Shown here: positions 17,397 to 26,670 of the stretch, one piece after another | Layout of the letters: each line of letters starts with the position of its first letter | Position numbering within the stretch: the stretch's first letter is position 1 | Notes under the pieces: model-generated | The model's input: the letters and a program-made list of their open reading frames with translations, nothing else | The model's database searches: none | What the model was told of the DNA's origin: nothing | Program-made: the position numbers and the translations under genes | NCBI GenBank assembly: GCA_016744595.1 | Contig: JADGEB010000003.1 | Span: forward strand, 1-64,000 | Length of the DNA: 64,000 nt | Source of the DNA: Desulfuromusa sp. | Lineage (GTDB): Bacteria > Desulfobacterota > Desulfuromonadia > Desulfuromonadales > Geopsychrobacteraceae | Direction: 5' to 3'

Positions 17397-18857
17397 ATGG
17401 AAAATCTGGTTCAAGAAGCCATCCAGAACGTAAACTTGCAGGCAATTATGCCATCACTAGTACTCTGTGCTTTTGGCATGGCCATACTGATGGTTTCAGT
17501 TTTTTCCAAACGTGGAAGCACAACACACGTTGCCTGGTTAAGCATTGCTGCTCTGGTTGTTACGGGCTTTATTACCCTGACTGGCTGGAATAACCCGCAG
17601 GCCGGATTTGCTGGAAGTGTCCTGTTCGATAATTTTGCGACCTTCTTCAGTATGATCTGTATTATTGCTGCAGGTCTGACAATTCTTATGTCAGATGACT
17701 ATCTGAAGCGTGAAGGTTACCCGGTTAGTGAATACTATCCGCTGATCCTGTTTACGACCGCAGGGGCTATGTGGATGGCATCAGGAACTGATCTGATGAC
17801 GATCTTCCTTGGTTTGGAAGTATTATCAGTGTCTCTTTATGTCTTGGCTGGCTTTTTCCGTAATCAAACTCGATCCAACGAAGCAGGCTTGAAATACTTC
17901 TTTCTTGGAGCTTTTTCTACTGGCTTTCTTCTTTACGGTGTTGCATTGCTTTACGGCGTCACAGGAACAACGAAAGTTCAAGGAATTGCTGCCTATATAA
18001 GTGCTAACCCTGATTCAGCAATGAATACAATGTTTATTGCTGGCGGTGTATTACTGCTGGTTGGTTTCTTGTTTAAGGTCGCAGCTGCACCATTCCATAT
18101 GTGGACTCCTGATGTCTATCAGGGAGCACCGACTCCGATTACGGCATTCATGAGTGCCGGACCTAAGGCTGCAGCTTTTGCTGCTTTGATGCGAGTTACT
18201 ATTATTGGTCTCGACGGTCTCCAGTCTGAACTTACTTCTATGTTCTGGATTCTGGCAGTTCTGACAATGACTATTGGTAACTTCATTGCATTGACTCAAA
18301 AAGATCTCAAGCGAATGCTGGCGTATTCTTCAATTTCTCATGCAGGGTATGCCTTGGTTGGTCTGGTTGCATGGAACCAAATTGGACTGTCAGCAATCCT
18401 TTTCTACATGCTTGTGTACACATTCATGAATATGGGTGCTTTCGCTGTATTGATTTTGATCGGTAAAAAAGGTGAAGATAATTTGACCCTTGATGGTATT
18501 TCTGGCCTTGGTTACAAAAAGCCGGTTCTGGGTATTGTCTTGGCCATTTTTCTATTCTCTTTAATGGGACTTCCACCAACAGCAGGGTTTACTGCCAAAT
18601 TTTATATCTTTGCTGGTGCTATTGAGGCGGGGTATATTTGGTTGGCCGTTTTGGGAGTTTTGAACTCTGCGGTGTCTCTTTACTACTACTTGCGGATTAT
18701 GGTGCAAATGTACTTTAAAGATCCTGAAGAAGATTTTTCTTGGGTTTCTATTAATACGCCGGTCACAATTTCTATTGTTATTTCCGTTGTTGGTGTCCTT
18801 TATCTAGGGATATTTCCAAATTCACTTATGAACTTGGCAAAGTTAGCTGGATTCTAA
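17397..18857 (+). CDS. nuoN: Complex I subunit N (antiporter-like)
   Basis: A 486-aa antiporter-like subunit, last gene of the operon. FLGLEVLSVSLYVLAGF holds the membrane Glu, and MWTPDVYQGAPTPITAFMS is the family broken-helix motif. A terminator follows within 25 bp. The operon is thus A-B-C-D-H-I-J-K-L-M-N with no E, F or G. Confidence 0.96.
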   Translation: MENLVQEAIQNVNLQAIMPSLVLCAFGMAILMVSVFSKRGSTTHVAWLSIAALVVTGFITLTGWNNPQAGFAGSVLFDNFATFFSMICIIAAGLTILMSDDYLKREGYPVSEYYPLILFTTAGAMWMASGTDLMTIFLGLEVLSVSLYVLAGFFRNQTRSNEAGLKYFFLGAFSTGFLLYGVALLYGVTGTTKVQGIAAYISANPDSAMNTMFIAGGVLLLVGFLFKVAAAPFHMWTPDVYQGAPTPITAFMSAGPKAAAFAALMRVTIIGLDGLQSELTSMFWILAVLTMTIGNFIALTQKDLKRMLAYSSISHAGYALVGLVAWNQIGLSAILFYMLVYTFMNMGAFAVLILIGKKGEDNLTLDGISGLGYKKPVLGIVLAIFLFSLMGLPPTAGFTAKFYIFAGAIEAGYIWLAVLGVLNSAVSLYYYLRIMVQMYFKDPEEDFSWVSINTPVTISIVISVVGVLYLGIFPNSLMNLAKLAGF

Positions 18858-18878
18858 GGTTATTATGACTTATCCTTA

Positions 18879-18912
18879 AAAAGCCCTTCAGCTTGCTGGA
18901 GGGCTTTTTTTT
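18879..18912 (+). terminator. Intrinsic terminator of the nuo operon
   Basis: An 11-bp stem (AAGCCCTTCAG with CTGGAGGGCTT, one G-U pair), a CTTG tetraloop and an eight-T run. It lies 22 bp after the nuoN stop. Confidence 0.9.
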
Positions 18913-18947
18913 GCCTTTTTGAAAATCGAATCGGTTACAATCTTGAA

Positions 18948-20279
18948 ATGGATTTAAGGAAATATCTACAACAGATAGATGATTCAGGTGAACTCAGAGT
19001 TATTAAGGCTGGTGTAGATACCAGACTGGAATTAGCTGCTCTGTGTCGTCGGGAATTTAATAAAGATAAAGGTGGTAATGCTCTACTATTTGAAACTGTC
19101 ATTGATTCACCTTTTCCGGTAGCTGCAAATTTGTTTGGCTCTGAACAAAGAGTCAGTCGGTTGCTCCATTCTGATTCACTTCTCCATTTTTCTGCTAAAT
19201 TAAAAAAACTACTAGAACAGAAAGCTGGAACAGTTAAAGAAAAATTTCACTTTACGGAAAGCAATAAAGGGTCATTTCATATAGGGACAACACAACTGCA
19301 GTATATTCCCGACTTGAAATTAACCAGCTTACCAGCAATTCAGAGTTGGCCAGCTGAAAGGGGACGTTACCTCAATCTAGCAATGGCGTTGACACAACAT
19401 CCGCAGAATGGCCTTAGAAACCTGGGTCTATATCGTGCGCAGATAATTGATTCAGACCGGTTGGCAGTTAATTTTTCGCCCCGTTCTGGTGCTGCAGAAC
19501 ACCTGAAAATTGCGGGAAAAGCCAATAAACCTCTACCAATAAGTTTGATTCTTGGGTCTGACCCAGCATTGCTCTGGGTTGCCGCTGCACCTTTACCTCC
19601 TGATTGTGATGAATTTATTTTCAGTCGATCCTTGTTTACACCTGACATAAAGCTTACTGCTGGTCTCAGTCAAGCGTTGGAAGTTCCTTCAGATGCTGAG
19701 ATTGTTATAGAGGGACAGATTTCACCCGGAGATTGCGTAACGGAGGGTCCATTTGGTAACCATACCGGCCAATATGTTTCAAGGGTTGATTGCCCAGTGA
19801 TGCAGGTTACGGCAATCCGTCATCAACCACGACCGATCTATCCCACCACTGTAGTTGGGCCACCACCGAGTGAAAATATCTACCTTGCCAAAGCAAATGA
19901 GATTTTGCTGCGGGAAATGTTGAAAATTGAATATCCGCAGATTTGTGATCTGCAAATGCCACTAGAAACAATTTTCCATGGAGTAGCGTTACTGGCGGTC
20001 AAGCCGCAGACTGAGTCCGATAATAAAGAGTTACTCTATTCCCTCTGGAATAAGAGTCCCCTGAGTAATTCCTGTTTGCTGGTACTGCTCGATGAGGATA
20101 TCGATTTAAAATCGGCATCGAAAAGTTGGTGGCGTACGGTCAATTGCTTGAAAAATCAACGAATCTATCAGGATAATGGCCGGATAGCGGTTGATGCAAC
20201 CGGGATTAATCCTGCATCACTGGTGGTAGAAGATCGGCAAACGAGCGAACTCATTAAGCGCCGTAGGGATGAATATTAA
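18948..20279 (+). CDS. UbiD-family decarboxylase (prenylated-FMN dependent)
   Basis: A 443-aa member of the UbiD/MqnL/phenolic-acid decarboxylase family, which removes carboxyl groups from aromatic or unsaturated acids with prenyl-FMN. RNLGLYRAQIID carries the conserved Arg, and TEGPFGNHTGQY the conserved Glu-containing loop. It is shorter than E. coli UbiD (about 497 aa). A role in menaquinone synthesis is plausible in an anaerobe, but the substrate cannot be read here. There is no ribosome site before the ATG, while TACAAT ends 6 nt upstream, so the message may be leaderless. recQ follows 2 bp after the stop. Confidence 0.85.
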   Translation: MDLRKYLQQIDDSGELRVIKAGVDTRLELAALCRREFNKDKGGNALLFETVIDSPFPVAANLFGSEQRVSRLLHSDSLLHFSAKLKKLLEQKAGTVKEKFHFTESNKGSFHIGTTQLQYIPDLKLTSLPAIQSWPAERGRYLNLAMALTQHPQNGLRNLGLYRAQIIDSDRLAVNFSPRSGAAEHLKIAGKANKPLPISLILGSDPALLWVAAAPLPPDCDEFIFSRSLFTPDIKLTAGLSQALEVPSDAEIVIEGQISPGDCVTEGPFGNHTGQYVSRVDCPVMQVTAIRHQPRPIYPTTVVGPPPSENIYLAKANEILLREMLKIEYPQICDLQMPLETIFHGVALLAVKPQTESDNKELLYSLWNKSPLSNSCLLVLLDEDIDLKSASKSWWRTVNCLKNQRIYQDNGRIAVDATGINPASLVVEDRQTSELIKRRRDEY

Positions 20280-20281
20280 TT

Positions 20282-22090
20282 ATGCTAGGTAGTGAAACTC
20301 TATCGATTCGGCAAACTCTGAATGATGTTTTTGGCTATCAGTCTTTTCGCCCTTATCAGGAAGATATTATTAATGGTTTAATTCAAGGGCAAGATGCATT
20401 TGTTTTGATGCCAACTGGTGGTGGAAAATCACTCTGCTATCAGATTCCAGCTCTGCATCGTAATGGGATTACAATTGTTGTATCTCCATTAATTTCCCTG
20501 ATGAAAGATCAGGTCGATGCGCTGCATGCCAATGGGGTACGTGCAGCATGTTACAACTCATCACTTGGAGCCGTCGAAGCGCGTCAGGTTTTGGTACAAT
20601 TACATGCGAATCAACTTGATTTGATCTATGTTGCTCCAGAACGCTTGTTAAGTTCAGATTTTATCAAGCGCTTGCGCTCGTTTGAAATTGCCCTCTTTGC
20701 AATAGATGAGGCGCATTGTGTTTCTCAGTGGGGGCACGATTTTCGACCTGAATATGCCGGTCTCGGGAGGTTACGAAACCTCTTCCCTGCAGTACCGATG
20801 GTTGCCCTGACAGCAACCGCAGAAAAGCAGACACGCCTCGATATCCTTTGTCATCTTAATTTACAAAATGCTCATCAAGTTATCGCCAGTTTTGATCGTC
20901 CGAACATTCGTTATACAGTGATTGATAAGGCTAAACCATACCTGCAGCTGAATGCATTTCTTGATCATCGGCAGAATGAATCAGGAATTGTCTATTGCCT
21001 AAGTCGTAAACGGGTTGATGAGGTTGCTGGGAAGTTAAAATTGGATGGTTTTAGTGCGACCGCCTATCACGCTGGATTGCCGATTGCTGAAAGGAAGCAG
21101 GTTCAGGAGGATTTCATTCGTGATGATTTACAGATTGTCGTCGCGACGGTTGCTTTTGGGATGGGGATTGATAAGCCAAATGTTCGCTTTGTCGTCCATT
21201 ACGATTTGCCGAAAAATCTGGAAAGTTATTATCAGGAGACTGGTCGCGCAGGGCGAGATGGTTTGCCGGCGGAAGCTCTGTTGTTGTTTGGCTACGGGGA
21301 CATTGCTATTGGTCGTGGTTTAATCGAAAAGGGGGGAAATTCCGAGCAGAAACGGATCGAAATCCACAAGTTAAATGCGATGGTTGCATTTGCTGAATCG
21401 GGAACCTGTCGCCGTCGGGCGCTATTGGGTTATTTTGGCGAGACACTCGAAGATGATTGTGGGAACTGTGATATTTGTCTCAACCCACCGCAGCGCTACG
21501 ATGCCAGTGAAGATGCCCGAAAAGCACTTTCTTGCGTCTATCGGGTCGGACAACGTTTTGGTATTGGACATGTCATTGAGGTGTTGCGTGGCGCCAAAAC
21601 CCAGCGAATTTTTGATTTACGCCACGATAAACTTTCAACTTACGGGATTGGTCGCGAACAGAATCAGGATCATTGGAGTCACTTGCTGCGGCAGTTGATC
21701 CATTATGGCTATTTGGAGCAGGATATCGGTAATTATTCGGTACTGAAACTAACTGAAGCAGCCAGGCCATTGCTACGTAGTGAGAGTGAATTGACCATCA
21801 CCAAGCCAAGGGTTAAGCCAGGTCGTAAGAAACGTCAAGAACGGAAGATTGTTGGCCTCGAATATGATCAAGAATTGTTTAATCAATTGCGGATTCTACG
21901 TAAACAGATCGCTGATCGTGACGGAGTGCCGCCTTATGTCGTTTTCGGTGATGCTAGTTTGGCAGAGATGGCGGCAACACTCCCAACCGACAAGGATACA
22001 TTTCTGCAAATCAATGGCGTTGGTCAGGCAAAGTTACAACGCTATGGTCATGAATTTATGGAAGAAATTATCGGTTTTATGTGTCGATAG
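20282..22090 (+). CDS. recQ: ATP-dependent DNA helicase RecQ
   Basis: A 602-aa 3'-5' helicase of normal RecQ length. Walker A reads MPTGGGKSLCYQ, the DEAH box AIDEAHCVSQWGHDFRPEY, and motif VI YYQETGRAGRDG. The zinc-binding RQC part includes CRRRALLGYFGE and CGNCDIC. The C-terminal HRDC domain spans about residues 515-600. It starts 2 bp after the UbiD-family stop, so the two are co-transcribed, though no functional link is obvious. The function is processing of stalled forks and recombination intermediates. Confidence 0.96.
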   Translation: MLGSETLSIRQTLNDVFGYQSFRPYQEDIINGLIQGQDAFVLMPTGGGKSLCYQIPALHRNGITIVVSPLISLMKDQVDALHANGVRAACYNSSLGAVEARQVLVQLHANQLDLIYVAPERLLSSDFIKRLRSFEIALFAIDEAHCVSQWGHDFRPEYAGLGRLRNLFPAVPMVALTATAEKQTRLDILCHLNLQNAHQVIASFDRPNIRYTVIDKAKPYLQLNAFLDHRQNESGIVYCLSRKRVDEVAGKLKLDGFSATAYHAGLPIAERKQVQEDFIRDDLQIVVATVAFGMGIDKPNVRFVVHYDLPKNLESYYQETGRAGRDGLPAEALLLFGYGDIAIGRGLIEKGGNSEQKRIEIHKLNAMVAFAESGTCRRRALLGYFGETLEDDCGNCDICLNPPQRYDASEDARKALSCVYRVGQRFGIGHVIEVLRGAKTQRIFDLRHDKLSTYGIGREQNQDHWSHLLRQLIHYGYLEQDIGNYSVLKLTEAARPLLRSESELTITKPRVKPGRKKRQERKIVGLEYDQELFNQLRILRKQIADRDGVPPYVVFGDASLAEMAATLPTDKDTFLQINGVGQAKLQRYGHEFMEEIIGFMCR

Positions 22091-22241
22091 GTTCTTTCTC
22101 CATGTGTCAAAGAACCAGGGTGAAGAGGTCGCGTCACATAGATTGTAAGAATTGAAAATTGATCTTAGTTCCTCCCTCTCCAGCAAATGGCCACTTTCAC
22201 TTCAAGGAAGAATATTTAGTAAAATCTATTCAAATAATTTC

Positions 22242-22269
22242 TAAAGAAAAACATCTTTCCTGTCGATAC
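22242..22269 (+). promoter_or_regulatory. Sigma-28 (FliA) promoter of the flgM operon
   Basis: TAAAGAAA (22242-22249), 12 bp, GTCGATAC (22262-22269). This matches the flagellar sigma-28 pattern (TAAA...GCCGATAA) and has the same spacing as the promoters at 29524 and 35918. The first gene starts 32 nt downstream. Confidence 0.75.
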
Positions 22270-22301
22270 TGTCTCCAAAGAGTTCTCATAGGAGGAGACT
22301 T

Positions 22302-22847
22302 ATGACTGGACAGATTGATCCTACCCATAGTGCTAAACCGATAACAGGGCAACAACAGGAAGAAATGATTCAGCGCCAGCAGCGTGAAAAAAGCAGGTCT
22401 GCTGGGGAGGATCGTGTGTCCCTCGGTGAGCAGGAAACAGTTGGTGAAACCTACGGGCCGGGACTCAAAGTTGCTTCACCATATGAACTACTCCGCAACC
22501 TTGTCATAAAGACTCTTCAAGAGCAGGGACTTGAACTGCAATTCAGCACTGGTGATACCGAAGTTAATTTTAATACCATGACTCAGGAAGAGGCTCAGTC
22601 ACTCATTGCTGCGGATGGCTATTTTGGTGTTGATCAGACCTCACAACGGATTGTTGATTTTGCGATTAATGGTTTTGGTAACGATCCGACAAAACTGCAG
22701 CAAATGAAAGATGCTATTGATCAAGGATTTCTGGAAGCACAGCAGGCTTTTGGTGATGCTCTGCCAGAAATATCACAACAAACTTACGAAGCTATCATGG
22801 AAAAGCTGGACGCATTTGCTGGTCAGTTTGAAGAATCAAGGGAATAG
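22302..22847 (+). CDS. Uncharacterised flagellar-locus protein (DUF5610-like)
   Basis: A 181-aa soluble protein without signal peptide or membrane segment. The first 70 residues are charged and Gln-rich; the rest looks helical with a repeated YFGVDQTSQRIVDFAINGF-type core. It resembles the DUF5610 proteins often encoded beside flgM in this group, but I cannot confirm that by search. It starts behind AGGAGGAG, 32 bp downstream of the sigma-28 promoter, and is first in the flgM-flgN-flgK-flgL unit. The function is unknown; a regulatory or assembly role is only inferred from position. Confidence 0.6.
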   Translation: MTGQIDPTHSAKPITGQQQEEMIQRQQREKSRSAGEDRVSLGEQETVGETYGPGLKVASPYELLRNLVIKTLQEQGLELQFSTGDTEVNFNTMTQEEAQSLIAADGYFGVDQTSQRIVDFAINGFGNDPTKLQQMKDAIDQGFLEAQQAFGDALPEISQQTYEAIMEKLDAFAGQFEESRE

Positions 22848-22857
22848 GGAGTCTATC

Positions 22858-23148
22858 ATGGTCGATAAAATTATTGGTGGTAAAGGATTTAGTCCACTCG
22901 GGAATATCAATCGTACCGGTAATGCCAGTGCCGCTAAAAAATCTTCTGACACCGCTAAGACGGATCGGGTTGATTTTTCCAGTGCACTGCAGAATGCCAG
23001 TAAAACTCAGGCTGCCAGTACTTCCCAGGAGACGAGCCGCACTGAAAAGATTCAGGCGCTTAAAGGCCAGATTGAAAATGGTACCTACAAGCCGGATCTG
23101 GATAAAGTCGCATCAAGCCTTCTGCCATTTATTCTGAAGGAGAGCTAA
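22858..23148 (+). CDS. flgM: Anti-sigma-28 factor FlgM
   Basis: A 96-aa protein whose C-terminal part fits FlgM: TEKIQALKGQIENGTYKPDLDKVASSLL, the segment that binds sigma-28. The N-terminal half is low-complexity and Ser/Thr/Ala-rich, as usual for the unfolded, exportable part. The ATG at 22858 starts the FlgM-like sequence and lies behind AGGGAG. FlgM holds sigma-28 until the hook is complete, then is exported. Its own promoter is sigma-28 type, giving feedback. Confidence 0.88.
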   Translation: MVDKIIGGKGFSPLGNINRTGNASAAKKSSDTAKTDRVDFSSALQNASKTQAASTSQETSRTEKIQALKGQIENGTYKPDLDKVASSLLPFILKES

Positions 23149-23149
23149 A

Positions 23150-23503
23150 ATGGCTCATTCAGAGATTAAACTTAAGCTTGAAACCCTTCTTGAGCTGTTG
23201 CAGCAGGAACGGGAAATGGCCAAAGTTCTTGATATGTCGGGTTTGCAGGAGATTGTTGTTGCTAAAGAAGAATTACTATCTGAATTGCAGCCACAACCTG
23301 AAGACATTGTTGGTTTGGAATACCTGCTCAAGCAGATTGATCAAGAAAACCGTCGCAATGCCTTTCTCCTTTGGACTGGCCTTAACTGGGTTCGTGATTT
23401 AATGGGCTTTTTTGGCAAAGCGGCTTTGCCGCAAGTTTATGGTGACACTGGTCAGTCTCGGACATTATCACAGGGTGGCCGTCTATTGTCAGGGAAGGTG
23501 TAA
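23150..23503 (+). CDS. flgN: FlgN-type flagellar chaperone
   Basis: A 117-aa helical, acidic protein between flgM and flgK, the standard site of flgN. FlgN proteins bind FlgK and FlgL before export. The sequence is weakly conserved, as usual for these chaperones; the leucine-rich LETLLELLQQEREMAKVL helix and Gln/Glu-rich middle fit. The start is 1 nt after the flgM stop. Confidence 0.75.
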   Translation: MAHSEIKLKLETLLELLQQEREMAKVLDMSGLQEIVVAKEELLSELQPQPEDIVGLEYLLKQIDQENRRNAFLLWTGLNWVRDLMGFFGKAALPQVYGDTGQSRTLSQGGRLLSGKV

Positions 23504-23506
23504 ACA

Positions 23507-24886
23507 ATGGGTGGTGGACTTAATGCAGCGCTTAATTCCGGGCGAACCTCTTTGCAGACCAATCAAAAAGCGATTGAGATTACCGGTCTCAATATTGCGA
23601 ATGTCAATACCGATGGTTATTCTCGGCAAACTCCAAATCTTAATCCTTACCCCGCTTTAAATTTCGGCGACTTTTTTTTCGGAACCGGTGTCACTGTTGG
23701 TTCTGTCGGCCGCTCACATGATGTTTTTCTCGATGGTCAAATCAAGGATAAGTCCGCAGAATCTGGTCTGGAAAACAGCATGGTCAACACGTTGGCAGAA
23801 CTGGAACGTGTAGTTGGTATCGGAGATGGGAGTCTGTCCGAAGAATTTGATCAGTTTTTTGACAGCTGGAGACAGCTCTCCACTAATCCTGGAGGTGAAG
23901 TTGAACGGCAGATGGTTCTTCAGCGCGGTGAACTGATTGGTAACACTTTTACCAATGTTTACAATGAAACTCAGCAGGTCGTTAAAAATATCAATAATAC
24001 CATTACTTCTAAAATTGATGGTGTCAACCTGCGGCTCGATGAAGTTGCTCAGCTGAACAATCGGATTGCAGCGATTGAAATGTCTGGGCAAGAGGCCAAT
24101 TCTGATCGTGACCGCCGTGATATGTTACTCAAAGATCTCTCTGAACTGATAGGCGCTCGAGGCTTTGAAACATCCACTGGTACAGTTTCTGTGCAGTTGG
24201 CGAATGGGATGCCACTGGTCGAAGGGGATAAAGCGACTCATATCTCAGCAGTGTATAATGGGACAGATGTCAACCTTGAGCTTGATTTTGGAACCACAAA
24301 TATCTCTCTGGATCGAACCGCACTCGGTGGTGAATTTCGCGGACTGTACGAAGTACGTGATGTGATGGTTCCCGATATTGTCGATCGACTCGATCAACTT
24401 GCTTATACTTTTGCTACCGAAGTGAATACAGCACATCAAGCCGGAACAGACTTGAATGGCAATCCAGGGCAGGATTTCTTTGTCCAGCCTGCCACTGTAG
24501 CGGGGTCAGCATCATCATTGGCAATGAATATTACGACTACGAATGAAATTGCTGCAGGAACTAGTGCTGCTTCAGGTGATAACACGAATGCTTTGTCTCT
24601 CCTACAGCTGGAACAACAGCAGACTATTGGCAATGACACCTTTGTTTCTTACTACGGCAAGATTGTTTCCACTGTCGGCGTTGAGGCATCTCGCAATCGT
24701 CAAGCTCAACAAGGGTACGAAGACAGTTTGATTCAACTGCAGAATATGCGTGATGGGATTGATGGTGTTTCCCTCGAAGATGAAATGATCAACTTGATGA
24801 AATATCAAAAAGGTTTTGAAGCTTCAGCCAAATTTCTCGCCACTGTGGATGAGATGATGGGAACCTTGCTGACGCTGAAGAGGTAG
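23507..24886 (+). CDS. flgK: Flagellar hook-associated protein 1
   Basis: A 459-aa hook-filament junction protein. The N-terminus has the rod/hook motif ITGLNIANVNTDGYSRQ, and the C-terminus the matching DGVSLEDEMINLMKYQKGFEASAKFL. It lies 3 nt after flgN and 7 nt before flgL in one operon. Length is normal for a short FlgK without the large variable insert. Confidence 0.95.
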   Translation: MGGGLNAALNSGRTSLQTNQKAIEITGLNIANVNTDGYSRQTPNLNPYPALNFGDFFFGTGVTVGSVGRSHDVFLDGQIKDKSAESGLENSMVNTLAELERVVGIGDGSLSEEFDQFFDSWRQLSTNPGGEVERQMVLQRGELIGNTFTNVYNETQQVVKNINNTITSKIDGVNLRLDEVAQLNNRIAAIEMSGQEANSDRDRRDMLLKDLSELIGARGFETSTGTVSVQLANGMPLVEGDKATHISAVYNGTDVNLELDFGTTNISLDRTALGGEFRGLYEVRDVMVPDIVDRLDQLAYTFATEVNTAHQAGTDLNGNPGQDFFVQPATVAGSASSLAMNITTTNEIAAGTSAASGDNTNALSLLQLEQQQTIGNDTFVSYYGKIVSTVGVEASRNRQAQQGYEDSLIQLQNMRDGIDGVSLEDEMINLMKYQKGFEASAKFLATVDEMMGTLLTLKR

Positions 24887-24893
24887 GTAAATT

Positions 24894-25841
24894 ATGAGAG
24901 CAACCCAGACCACAACATATCGTAGCCTTCAGTCTTTTCTGGATCGTACCAGTGATAAACTGGCGAATTTACAGTTGCAAGCTGCGACAGGGAAACGGGT
25001 TAATCGCCCTTCAGATGATCCAACTGCGATCAGTCCAATAATCAGTGCTAAGACTCAGATACAGACTTCAGATCGTTATATCGAAACCATCGAGTCAGGG
25101 CTGGATAAAATTGATGGGGCGGATGGATATCTTGACAGCATTGAGAATACTTTGGTGCGAGTCAAAGAGATCAGCATTGCAACGGTCAACGGATCTCTCA
25201 GCTCACAGGATATGCAAACCTTTGCCGATGAAGTTCATCAGTTGCGTGAAAGTTTGCTGGCCGATGCTAATGCGCAGATTGATGGTAAATATCTCTTTTC
25301 CGGATTTGCAGAGAAAACAGCACCATTTTCAGTAAATCCAGCCTACCCTTCTGTCCCCCCTGCACTGCCGGTACCACCGGTAAACTACAATGGTGACTAT
25401 GGTGCTTTGGAATTTGAAATTGCTCCGAATGAGTTGATTGGGGTGAATATGACAGGTAATTCCTTGATGCTTGGTGATGTCGATAATGATGGTGTCGTTG
25501 ATGCGGGAGCCGTTGATATTTTTGCCCTGATTACAACTCTGGAAGAGGAACTTCAGGTGAATAACCCGGCTGGGGTGGAGGCATTGATTGATCCCCTTGA
25601 AACAGCCGCCAATCAAGTACGTAGCCAGCGTAGTCTTAAGGGAAACGTCGGACGTCGCTTGGAAGTGGCTCTTGACCATATGGAACAGATCAAAATTGAT
25701 ATGGAGGAATTTCGTTCCCGTTTTGAGGATGCGGATATTCTGGAAACCATTACTGAAATGCAGAAGCAGGAGCAGAGTTTTGAAGCTGCCTTAAACGTAA
25801 CCGGAAAGGTTTCAGCTCTCTCAATATTGGATTATATCTAA
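24894..25841 (+). CDS. flgL: Flagellar hook-associated protein 3
   Basis: A 315-aa flagellin-related junction protein. The N-terminal helix ([37 protein letters not shown]) is typical, and the C-terminal helix ends [16 protein letters not shown]. The middle contains a short Pro-rich stretch near residue 150. It follows flgK behind AGGTAGG. Confidence 0.95.
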   Translation: MRATQTTTYRSLQSFLDRTSDKLANLQLQAATGKRVNRPSDDPTAISPIISAKTQIQTSDRYIETIESGLDKIDGADGYLDSIENTLVRVKEISIATVNGSLSSQDMQTFADEVHQLRESLLADANAQIDGKYLFSGFAEKTAPFSVNPAYPSVPPALPVPPVNYNGDYGALEFEIAPNELIGVNMTGNSLMLGDVDNDGVVDAGAVDIFALITTLEEELQVNNPAGVEALIDPLETAANQVRSQRSLKGNVGRRLEVALDHMEQIKIDMEEFRSRFEDADILETITEMQKQEQSFEAALNVTGKVSALSILDYI

Positions 25842-25896
25842 GAAAATTTTCAACTGTGTGCGGAGGCATACGGATAATCAGCCAGGAGGCGAATTT

Positions 25897-26136
25897 ATGT
25901 TGGTACTGACGCGAAAAACTGGTGAAGGAATCATCATCGGAGACGACATCAAAATTACTGTCGTTGAACTCAAAGGAGGTGGGGTGCGGATCGGTATTGA
26001 TGCTCCACGTGAGATGAAAGTCCATCGTCAGGAAGTTTTTGACCGAATTAAACAGGAAAATAAGGAGGCGACACAGTGGGCCATTGCCGATCTGAACGAG
26101 TTGAGCACAATTCTGGATGCGGGGAGGAAAAAATAA
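25897..26136 (+). CDS. csrA: Carbon storage/translation regulator CsrA
   Basis: A 79-aa RNA-binding protein. It begins [12 protein letters not shown], with [23 protein letters not shown] and the conserved VHR segment that contacts GGA motifs in RNA. The ATG at 25897 follows GCCAGGAGG; upstream in-frame codons are not CsrA-like. The tail is longer than in E. coli CsrA (61 aa), as in bacteria that use FliW. It overlaps fliW by 1 bp, so the protein and its antagonist are made together. Confidence 0.96.
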   Translation: MLVLTRKTGEGIIIGDDIKITVVELKGGGVRIGIDAPREMKVHRQEVFDRIKQENKEATQWAIADLNELSTILDAGRKK

Positions 26137-26582
26137 TGAAGACAATTCAGTCCCGTTTTGGCGAAATTGAGTACGATCCTGACAATACCTTGTTGTTTCC
26201 AGAAGGGTTGATCGGTTTTGAAGATCTGCGCAATTTTGTTGTGATGCCGAATGAGAAAGAAGGACCATTGTTCTGGATTCAGAGTATCGATGATCCGCAA
26301 GTGGCTTTTATTTTGACCGATCCAACAAGCTTCTATTTTGACTATAAAGTTGTTCCTGATGGTCGTGAGCGGCAGAAGCTGGGGGTTGATGACACTAGTG
26401 AGTGTCTTATTGTCAGTGTGGTCTCGGTTCCAGCAGATCGCAAAATCACCCTCAATCTGGCAGCACCGATTTTGTTTGCACCGGAAACCAACCGTGCTTT
26501 GCAAGTGATCTTGGAAGGGACGAAATTTAGTCCGCAGACTCCCTTGCCGGAAGTTGTTAGCTCCTCAGATACAGGAGAGTAA
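26136..26582 (+). CDS. fliW: Flagellar assembly factor FliW (CsrA antagonist)
   Basis: A 148-aa protein starting [14 protein letters not shown]. The family features LLFPEGLIGFEDLRNFVV, PLFWIQSIDDPQVAF and the ending around LNLAAPILF are present. FliW binds either flagellin or CsrA, so free flagellin releases FliW to inhibit or free CsrA. The start ATG shares one base with the csrA stop (TAATG). Confidence 0.95.
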   Translation: MKTIQSRFGEIEYDPDNTLLFPEGLIGFEDLRNFVVMPNEKEGPLFWIQSIDDPQVAFILTDPTSFYFDYKVVPDGRERQKLGVDDTSECLIVSVVSVPADRKITLNLAAPILFAPETNRALQVILEGTKFSPQTPLPEVVSSSDTGE

Positions 26583-26670
26583 TGACAATTAGTTATGTTC
26601 CTCCTTAACTATGTTCTATAGGCGGAGATTCAATTAAAACAGCAGGCAGCGCATGATTTGATAGCAAAAG

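Noticed and set aside
22090-22116. Hairpin GGTTCTTT/AAAGAACC right at the recQ stop as a terminator
   Set aside because: The stem is perfect but no T-run follows on either strand, so it was not called.
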